A stretch of 64,000 nucleotides of DNA from the NCBI RefSeq assembly GCF_049670895.1, contig NZ_CP187170.1; one strand, 5' to 3'. Below are positions 57,836 through 64,000 of the stretch, in pieces. The stretch is from Pasteurella sp049670895. Lineage in GTDB: Bacteria > Pseudomonadota > Gammaproteobacteria > Enterobacterales > Pasteurellaceae. A model generated the notes under the pieces. That model was not told where the DNA came from, did no database searches, and saw only the letters and a program-made list of their open reading frames with translations. The stretch's first letter is position 1, and each line of letters starts with the position of its first letter. The translations under genes and the position numbers were made by a program.

Positions 57836-58102
57836 TTATTTTGATTTTAATGAACCAAATTTACCGTAACGATTAGCGAAATCACTTGCACGCCCTTCGT
57901 TACCAATTTGACGAGTTTTACCCGTATAGAACGGGTGTGATGCGGAAGATGTATCACACATAAAGACAGGATATTCATTACCGTCTTTCCATTTCATGGT
58001 GGATGTAGTTCTTGCACAAGAACGAATCAAAAAACCTTGCTTTGCATTTGAATCGTAAAAGAGTACAGTACGGTAATTTTCTGGATGAATGCCTTTTTTC
58101 AT
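57836..58102 (-). CDS. rpmE2: 50S ribosomal protein L31 type B
   Basis: An 88-residue protein: MKKGIHPENYRTVLFYDSNA, SCARTTSTMKW, PVFMCDTSSASHPFYTGK. It is longer than zinc-binding L31 and lacks its CxxC pairs, which makes it the type B form (YkgM-like). It is co-transcribed with the alternative L36 gene. A near-perfect 14-bp inverted repeat lies 73 bases upstream and could be a regulator site. Confidence 0.93.
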   Translation of the reverse strand: MKKGIHPENYRTVLFYDSNAKQGFLIRSCARTTSTMKWKDGNEYPVFMCDTSSASHPFYTGKTRQIGNEGRASDFANRYGKFGSLKSK

Positions 58103-58174
58103 GTTTGGAACGCCTCTTATTTTTTAATGAAAAATAACTATGGAGGCTATCCTACACGAAATAAAAATAATTAT

Positions 58175-58207
58175 CAAAACTTATTTTTTATGTAAAAATA
58201 AGTTTTG
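58175..58207. promoter_or_regulatory. Palindrome between rpmE2 and dsbD
   Basis: CAAAACTTATTTTT (58175-58188) and its exact complement AAAAATAAGTTTTG (58194-58207) around five bases. With no coding role and a divergent position, it may be an operator. Zur is the first candidate, because rpmE2-rpmJ2 pairs are Zur-repressed in E. coli, but the sequence does not closely match the E. coli Zur consensus. Confidence 0.45.
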
Positions 58208-58306
58208 ACGCAAAATGAAGGTTAAAGATGACTTATTTCAGGGCGTAACAAACTGAAAATAAGGACAATTTTTAACTGTTCAGAATAAAAACAACATGGT
58301 TATTTT

Positions 58307-60028
58307 ATGAAAAAAATCAGTCTTATTTTACTCTTGTGCTTAACAAGTTTTATTGTTAACGCAGGGTTTTTTGATCAAAAAGCCCAATTTTTGAAAGCCG
58401 ATCAAGCGTTTATTTTTTCACAAACGCAACAAGCAGAACGCATGCATTTCGATTGGCACATTGTAGAGGGTTATTATCTATATAAGAAAAGTATTGAAAT
58501 CAAAGGGGATGGCACCCCAATAACGCTTGAGTTTCCCCCCGCAGAAATTCATCATGATGCCTTTTTTGGCGATGTGGAGATTTATCGCCAGCAGTTGGCA
58601 TTATCTTTACCTTTGGCACAAGTGGTGGATTACAAGCAATTAGAAATTATTTACCAAGGTTGCACGGAAGGATTTTGTTATCCCCCAGAAAGTAAGGTGC
58701 TTGATGTAGACTTATTGACGAAAGCAGGCGAGTTAGGCGAAAAAACCATTTCAAAACATACCGCACTTTCAAACACACCTGAACAACCTATTCTGGCAGA
58801 GCAAGATCGCCTTGCGGCAGGATTATTTGAAAGCCCGTATGCGGTATTTTGGTTTTTCTTGTTTGGCTTGGGGTTAGCTTTTACACCTTGTGTGTTACCT
58901 ATGTTGCCGTTGTTGTCCGCCATTGTGATTGGGCGAGAACAGCGTCCAAGCACAGCGAAAGCCTTAGGATTAAGCATTGTTTATGTACAAGGTATGGCAC
59001 TCACTTATACCTTGCTTGGTTTAATTGTGGCTGCGATAGGCTTACCTTTCCAAGTGGCATTGCAAAGCCCTTTGGTCTTATTGACATTATCTGCGATTTT
59101 TGTGTTGCTTGCCTTGTCCATGTTTGGTGTGTTTACCTTGCAATTACCTTCAAGCTTGCAAACCTATCTCAACCAATATAGCCAACGGCAAACATCTGGG
59201 GCGTTTGGTGGCGTATTTGTGATGGGGATGATTGCAGGTTTAGTGGCATCGCCTTGTACCTCCGCACCTTTATCGGGAGCCTTGCTTTATGTGGCACAAA
59301 CGGGGGATTTATTCACTGGGGCGATCACCTTATATTTATTAGCCTTAGGCATGGGAACGCCACTCATTTTAATGACGGTCTTTGGGAATCAAATTTTACC
59401 GAAATCAGGCAACTGGATGATTCAAGTAAAAAATGCTTTTGGTTTTGTTTTGTTAGCCCTGCCTGTATTTTTAGTTTCCCGTGTTTTCCCTGAACTTGAA
59501 ATGCCATTATGGTTTAGCTTAGCGTTAGCCTGCTTGTTGTGGTTATTGTATCAGTTAAGAAATTACAAAACCGTATGGGTATTGACTTTTATTATGGGTG
59601 TTGTGGGGTATGGGGTTCATCAGAACCATATTCAATCAAACACAAATGTTCACCAAGGAATGACAGCCCAAATGCCATTTGAACGCATCACCACCTATGC
59701 ACAATTGCAGGAAGCCTTAGCTAAAAATCCCCATGCTCTTGCGATGCTAGATTTATATGCCGATTGGTGTGTGGCCTGTAAAGAATTTGAACAATATACT
59801 TTCACCTCTCCCGTGGTTCAAAAACAATTTAAACAGGTTTTGTTATTGCAAGTGGATATGACCCAAAATAGCGAAGACAATCGTGAGCTGATGGATAAAT
59901 TAAATGTGATTGGCTTACCGACCCTCATTTTCTTCGATCAACAAGGTCATGAAATCAAAGGCTCACGAATCACGGGCTTTATGTCAGCCGAGCCTTTTGC
60001 CGCTTGGTTACAGACACTGTTACCCTAG
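58307..60028 (+). CDS. dsbD: Thiol:disulfide interchange protein DsbD
   Basis: A 573-residue protein with a signal peptide (to about residue 19). The N-terminal periplasmic domain has cysteines C119 and C124 (GCTEGFC). The central eight-helix domain has the two redox cysteines in TPCVLPMLP and ASPCTSAP. The C-terminal thioredoxin domain has WCVAC (C488, C491). It carries electrons from cytoplasmic thioredoxin to the periplasm for DsbC and cytochrome c maturation. Single gene, divergent from rpmE2. Confidence 0.95.
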   Translation: MKKISLILLLCLTSFIVNAGFFDQKAQFLKADQAFIFSQTQQAERMHFDWHIVEGYYLYKKSIEIKGDGTPITLEFPPAEIHHDAFFGDVEIYRQQLALSLPLAQVVDYKQLEIIYQGCTEGFCYPPESKVLDVDLLTKAGELGEKTISKHTALSNTPEQPILAEQDRLAAGLFESPYAVFWFFLFGLGLAFTPCVLPMLPLLSAIVIGREQRPSTAKALGLSIVYVQGMALTYTLLGLIVAAIGLPFQVALQSPLVLLTLSAIFVLLALSMFGVFTLQLPSSLQTYLNQYSQRQTSGAFGGVFVMGMIAGLVASPCTSAPLSGALLYVAQTGDLFTGAITLYLLALGMGTPLILMTVFGNQILPKSGNWMIQVKNAFGFVLLALPVFLVSRVFPELEMPLWFSLALACLLWLLYQLRNYKTVWVLTFIMGVVGYGVHQNHIQSNTNVHQGMTAQMPFERITTYAQLQEALAKNPHALAMLDLYADWCVACKEFEQYTFTSPVVQKQFKQVLLLQVDMTQNSEDNRELMDKLNVIGLPTLIFFDQQGHEIKGSRITGFMSAEPFAAWLQTLLP

Positions 60029-60077
60029 GATATTAAACACATAAGAGAGCCTCAATCCAGTCATGAATCATCGTGGT

Positions 60078-60101
60078 GGATTGGGGGTTTCCCCCCAATC
60101 C
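60078..60101 (+). terminator. Hairpin after dsbD
   Basis: GGATTGGGG pairs with CCCCAATCC around a short loop about 50 bases after dsbD. The stem is strong but no T-tract follows, so termination is uncertain. Confidence 0.45.
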
Positions 60102-60187
60102 TAGGTTCATTTGACTTACAAAGGGATATTTATAATGTCCATTTTTTAGCTCCACCAAAGATCTCAATATCTCATGAGTTTGATTAA

Positions 60188-60209
60188 AAATGTGATCAAG
60201 ATCACATTT
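60188..60209. promoter_or_regulatory. CRP binding site upstream of the haem receptor gene
   Basis: The core TGTGATCAAGATCACA (60191-60206) is a perfect TGTGA-N6-TCACA palindrome, extended by AAA and TTT on either side, so it matches the E. coli CRP consensus at all but about one position. The centre is near 60198.5, about 147 bases before the receptor start codon. Confidence 0.85.
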
Positions 60210-60282
60210 TTAGCTTTTCCTTTAAATATCAATTGAACTTATTTTAACCATTCTCTACCATTTAGTCCTCATTTTATTAAAT

Positions 60283-60301
60283 AATAATGATTATCATTTA
60301 A
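60283..60301. promoter_or_regulatory. Fur box upstream of the haem receptor gene
   Basis: AATAATGATTATCATTTAA agrees with the 19-base Fur consensus at about 14 positions and contains a perfect 13-base palindrome AATGATTATCATT. It lies 45 bases before the receptor start, a good place for iron repression. Confidence 0.78.
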
Positions 60302-60345
60302 ATTTAAGTTAACTTAAAAAGTTAAAAAGAGTCGGAGATTAAAAC

Positions 60346-63300
60346 ATGAAAAATCAAGCTCTCAGAACGCTGTTTTGGGGATATGTTTTTATTCACGCTA
60401 TTTCTGTTAATGCTGAAAAAACGGAGCAACTCAATACTATCATTGTCCATGCTACCGCTGAACAAAAAGATGAACAGGGTAAAGATGAAGAATATCAACG
60501 TAATATCACCAATATGTATGCAGGGAAAGAGACGGTTGAACGCTATAAAGGTACCGCACCAGCCGATTTATTCCAAGGTTTTAATGGGGTTTACAGTGGT
60601 GATGCTCGGAACAGTGGGGCAGTCGATCCCAATATTCGAGGGATACAAGGACAAGGTCGTATTCCTGTCACTATTGATGGAACAGAGCAGGCAATCACCA
60701 CTTGGCGAGGCTATAACGGTGCCAATAACCGCAATTATCTTGATCCAAACCTTATTGGGGGGATCACCGTGGAAAAAGGACCTGAGCTAGCTTCTGGTCA
60801 TCATTCGGGAATAGGTGGAGCGGTAAAAATGCGAACCATCGATGCTGAGGATATTGTTAAACCTGGGCAGAAAATCGGTGTGGAATTGAAATTAGAAACA
60901 AGTAACAATTCTGTCAAAGAACGTATTCCAGATTTTAAGTGGGGACAGGATTATCGTGTTGTTGGTGATGGCACGCCAGGTGATTTTTCTCCTATTACAT
61001 TGATCGAGCCGAAAACGAAAGGAAAATATTTTAAAGACAACGCCATCCGTTTAGCTATCGGTGTAAAAGAGGATAAATTCGATTTACTCGCAGCATATAG
61101 CTATCGCAGTAAAGGAAATTATCTGGCAGGGAAAGGGGGTGCTCACCAATATGAGGGGGTTATTGATCAAGAATCAGGACGGGATATTAGACAGATAGAG
61201 CCGAATTTGCCTTTTGCCGCCTCTATTTATCGTCCACATACAGAAGTGCCGAATACATCAAGCAAGATGGAATCGTATTTATTCAAAAACACGCTACGTT
61301 TAACCGATAAACAAACATTGAAAATGGGGTTCCGCAATACCCAAATCACCTACGGTGAAATTATGCCGTCTCGTCTTGATTTTAAAGCCTTTCATGGATT
61401 TGTTCCCCAATGGCCTCTGGCAACAGTGAAGCAGAATGCCTTTAATGTAGACTATGAATATAACCCAGACAATCGATGGATTAATCTTAAAGCTGGCGTT
61501 TGGTATACCCGAACAAAGAGTGATACCAATACTTCAGGGGGTAATCCACGTGAAGCAAACTCAATGGATATCAATTGGACAATAGCCACGAGCGAATGTG
61601 TTTCTGTTAATCCGTCGCCAACAACGCCACATGATTATCTGATTATTGACCATGAGTGTTTGGCTAGAATTGGCAATCCATTAGTTGAAGAAAACCCGAA
61701 TATCGACGGTAAATATAGCTATGTTAATGCCGCTCAAGTCAATGCCTATAATACTCGTCGAGGCGTTCACTTAAGTAATACGATAAACCTAACGGATAAA
61801 CTGGATCTTACGCTTTCAGGTACATTACAAAAAGAATTGTTAACCAGTCGCCATTTCAATGCTAAACCCAACCCAAGTAGTACTTATGAAAGTCCACCAC
61901 GTGCTGGACGACGTAAAGAATGGGATGTAACTTTCAATTTTAACTATCGTCCTACCGATTGGCTGCTGCTCACTGCGGGTGCCCGTTATAACGAATATTG
62001 GTCTTTTGATGATTATTTGGATTATTTGGTGAAGTCAGGGGAATTATATAAACCTTATATTGATGAGGATGATGAAGATGAAACGGTTTATCAACCTGAA
62101 ATTAATATTGGACAATCAATTTATTATTCTGAGAAGATGAATAAAGATGAATGGGGACAATATGTAACATTAGAAAACCACTTGGAAGAATGTGGTCGCA
62201 ACAGTGACAGTGATTGTTATGATGCAACATATACAAAATTAGAAAAATTGAAGAACGGAGCAAACTATATTTCAAATGGCAAACGTTATTATGGTGGGAA
62301 TGGAAAGGGGCTAATAGAGTGGTATTATCGTGAAGATGGACGGTTACATCGAGAAGACAATCCTTTCTATAATGGCAAATTCAAAAATGAAAAAGTCAAA
62401 GATCCGATTACAGGAGAATTTGTTGATAAATATCAATTAGAGAATACAGATACGGTAAGAGAAAAAATAAAAGAAAGCGATAAATTAACCCAAGTGGAGA
62501 GAAAACGTGGGCATGCTTTTTCTCCAGCATTTTCGGCAACTGCATTTTTCTCTGAACATTCCCGTGTGTATATGCGTTATATTCAATATGCCCGCATGCC
62601 AAGTATCTTTGAAACTACCGTCGGTTTTTCCGCAAGTGCAGATACCTCAGCACGGTTTAAACATGCCATATTGAGACCAGAAAAAGCTCGTCATATTGAG
62701 ATCGGCTATGTCCATGATCTTGGACATTATTTTAGCACACCAACTAAAGCCGATATTAAATTAAGCTACTACCATAATGAAACGAAAAATGTGATAGATC
62801 GTGATACTGAATTTCGTTTTGTGCAATTAGATAAACGTAAATTAGCAGGGATTGAATTACAGGCTCGTTATGATAATGGTGATGTATTTGGTGATTTAGG
62901 GGTTGAATATCATCTCAAAAATAAAGTTTGTGACGCCAATACCGCAGTGGAGCTTGATCCTGTTCAAATGCGTGTCCCAACCTGTATAACAGGCGGTTTT
63001 GCTTGGGGATATTTGCGTACGCAATTGCAACCCAAATATTCGATCAGTGCTAATTTAGGGGCACGTTTCTTGGCTCGCCAGTTAGAAATCGGGACTCGTT
63101 GGCTTTATCACAGTAAAGCAAAAAATAAAGACGAAGACCGATTATGGAACTTGAAGATTCTAGATGAAAGTGTTTGGAACCGACCGATGTCTTGGCAACC
63201 TGTATTAACGGTAGATGCCTATATTAAATACCAATTTTCGCCAAATTTAAGTATGGAATTAACGGGAACGAATTTAACTGACCGTTATTATCTTGACCCG

Positions 63301-63366
63301 ATGACACGTTCAATGATTCCCGCACCAGGCAGAACGGTGAAGTTGGGGCTGACGGCAAAATTTTAG
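60346..63366 (+). CDS. TonB-dependent outer membrane receptor, probable hemophore/haem receptor
   Basis: A 1006-residue receptor. Signal peptide to about 23, a TonB box near 27-35 (EQLNTIIVHA), the plug domain (PADLFQGFNGVYSGDARN, NIRGIQGQGR, ELASGHHSG), and a barrel that ends VKLGLTAKF. It is longer than most such receptors: an acidic insert at about 565-715 and three spaced cysteine pairs suggest large extracellular loops. Fur and CRP sites lie upstream, and a hemophilin-like gene follows after 152 bases. It should import haem delivered by that hemophore (inference). Confidence 0.85.
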   Translation: MKNQALRTLFWGYVFIHAISVNAEKTEQLNTIIVHATAEQKDEQGKDEEYQRNITNMYAGKETVERYKGTAPADLFQGFNGVYSGDARNSGAVDPNIRGIQGQGRIPVTIDGTEQAITTWRGYNGANNRNYLDPNLIGGITVEKGPELASGHHSGIGGAVKMRTIDAEDIVKPGQKIGVELKLETSNNSVKERIPDFKWGQDYRVVGDGTPGDFSPITLIEPKTKGKYFKDNAIRLAIGVKEDKFDLLAAYSYRSKGNYLAGKGGAHQYEGVIDQESGRDIRQIEPNLPFAASIYRPHTEVPNTSSKMESYLFKNTLRLTDKQTLKMGFRNTQITYGEIMPSRLDFKAFHGFVPQWPLATVKQNAFNVDYEYNPDNRWINLKAGVWYTRTKSDTNTSGGNPREANSMDINWTIATSECVSVNPSPTTPHDYLIIDHECLARIGNPLVEENPNIDGKYSYVNAAQVNAYNTRRGVHLSNTINLTDKLDLTLSGTLQKELLTSRHFNAKPNPSSTYESPPRAGRRKEWDVTFNFNYRPTDWLLLTAGARYNEYWSFDDYLDYLVKSGELYKPYIDEDDEDETVYQPEINIGQSIYYSEKMNKDEWGQYVTLENHLEECGRNSDSDCYDATYTKLEKLKNGANYISNGKRYYGGNGKGLIEWYYREDGRLHREDNPFYNGKFKNEKVKDPITGEFVDKYQLENTDTVREKIKESDKLTQVERKRGHAFSPAFSATAFFSEHSRVYMRYIQYARMPSIFETTVGFSASADTSARFKHAILRPEKARHIEIGYVHDLGHYFSTPTKADIKLSYYHNETKNVIDRDTEFRFVQLDKRKLAGIELQARYDNGDVFGDLGVEYHLKNKVCDANTAVELDPVQMRVPTCITGGFAWGYLRTQLQPKYSISANLGARFLARQLEIGTRWLYHSKAKNKDEDRLWNLKILDESVWNRPMSWQPVLTVDAYIKYQFSPNLSMELTGTNLTDRYYLDPMTRSMIPAPGRTVKLGLTAKF

Positions 63367-63394
63367 TTGAACCTTGATGTTCTTCTAAAAAAGT

Positions 63395-63432
63395 GGCAGT
63401 AAAACACGATAAGCCCAAGTCGTTTTACTGCC
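63395..63432 (+). other. Hairpin between the receptor and the hemophilin-like gene
   Basis: GGCAGTAAAAC (63395-63405) pairs with GTTTTACTGCC (63422-63432) around 16 bases. There is no clear T-tract. It could be a partial terminator or mRNA-stability element that sets the ratio of the two products. Confidence 0.55.
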
Positions 63433-63518
63433 TTATGAAAACATACCATTTCGCTTAAGAAAGTGTATGAATATTTATTTAGGGAAATAATTCCCACAAC
63501 AAACATGGAGATTTTATC

Positions 63519-64000
63519 ATGAAAAAATCTATTTTATCTACTGTGCTTTTAGCTGCACTTTCAATTGCTACAACAGTACAAGCTGCAGTTGTTACTTCAG
63601 GTATTTCCAATAAGAATGTTCCATTAAAACTAGAAAAACCATCTGCTGAACATAATGGTTGGTTTCATAAAGACAAAGGTGGTTTACCAGGTGTGGAAGT
63701 GGAAGGTGTAACTAAAAAAGTTACTAGTTTCCAATCATTAACCAAAATTACCAAAAATACTCAGTGGTTAAAAGTATTTGGAGGTGTAGATAAAAATGGG
63801 GTTGTAGTATTGAAAATGGGCAATTTACCTAGTTGGGTACCAGGCTTCCATGATAAATTAGGGAATTTTGCCTTTAAGAAAGTTGGAGCTGAAGAACTTT
63901 ACTTTGGTGAGTGGCTAGCAAAAGGCAGCAACGTGAATAAAGATCGCGTTGTGTACTATGCTGGTAATAACAAAACGGAGGTTATGCCTACAGGTGGTAC
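63519..64000 (+). CDS. Hemophilin/HphA-like secreted haem-binding protein (3' cut by window end)
   Basis: The frame opens at the ATG 63519, eight bases after GGAG, and stays open to the window end (160 codons). A signal peptide (LLAALSIATTVQA, cleaved near residue 23) is followed by SGISNKNVPLKLEKPSAEHN, WVPGFHDKLGNF and ELYFGEWLAKG. These recall the N-terminal haem-binding domain of hemophilin (H. haemolyticus) and HphA, Slam-dependent hemophores with a C-terminal beta barrel. Candidate haem ligands are His45, His50 and His111. Family assigned from memory; C-terminus and Slam gene lie outside. Confidence 0.7.
   Translation, partial: MKKSILSTVLLAALSIATTVQAAVVTSGISNKNVPLKLEKPSAEHNGWFHKDKGGLPGVEVEGVTKKVTSFQSLTKITKNTQWLKVFGGVDKNGVVVLKMGNLPSWVPGFHDKLGNFAFKKVGAEELYFGEWLAKGSNVNKDRVVYYAGNNKTEVMPTGG

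Overview
This 64 kb window looks like chromosome from a member of the Pasteurellaceae, most likely genus Pasteurella. The Haemophilus-type DNA uptake signal AAGTGCGGT and its complement recur throughout, often as inverted pairs that double as terminators. The housekeeping proteins resemble H. influenzae and P. multocida proteins as I remember them, and the 16S gene reads very close to P. multocida from memory (not searched).

Layout. Bases 1-12.4 kb are mostly ordinary core genes: the 3' end of lnt, infA, a dTDP-glucose dehydratase, pepB-ndk, metK, sprT, an opacity-type outer membrane protein, htpG, an ArsC-family gene, dapE with an M15 peptidase, nudF and cpdA. From 12.5 to 31.2 kb, all on the minus strand, lies a Wzx/Wzy-type exopolysaccharide or capsule locus. 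Its order of transcription is UDP-sugar dehydrogenase, wzx, wzy, a glycosyltransferase, fnlA-fnlB-fnlC (UDP-L-FucNAc), a WbuB-like transferase, a priming sugar phosphotransferase, a FemAB/GNAT-fold protein, a GNAT acetyltransferase, a WbgX-like aminotransferase, a WbpM-like membrane 4,6-dehydratase, then wza-wzb-wzc for export. The gene set predicts a repeat containing a 4-amino-6-deoxy-HexNAc, L-FucNAc and probably an N-acetylhexosaminuronic acid.

From 31.9 to 38.9 kb guaA, guaB and birA are interrupted by accessory material: an unknown protein, a DUF1919 protein with a coding-like tail remnant, and a small lipoprotein frame that appears shifted by one base in its start. A complete rRNA operon follows (16S, tRNA-Ile, tRNA-Ala, 23S, 5S; 39.0-44.6 kb) with a clear promoter, boxA sites and terminator. 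Next come purine-rich repeats and a decayed transposase. From 45.6 to 60 kb are a small secreted protein, ubiF, miaB, nadV (NAD salvage from nicotinamide), a compact coiled-coil YadA-type autotransporter, argH-argB-argC divergent from argE with tandem ARG boxes between them, arcA, the alternative ribosomal protein genes rpmJ2 and rpmE2, and dsbD.

The most interesting part is the right end. A 1006-residue TonB-dependent receptor stands behind a near-consensus CRP site and a Fur-like box. It is followed by a secreted protein, cut by the window end, that resembles the hemophilin/HphA family of Slam-dependent haem-binding hemophores. If the assignment holds, this is a receptor plus hemophore haem-acquisition system, and its Slam exporter should lie close by outside the window. 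No CRISPR array, prophage or intact insertion sequence was seen.
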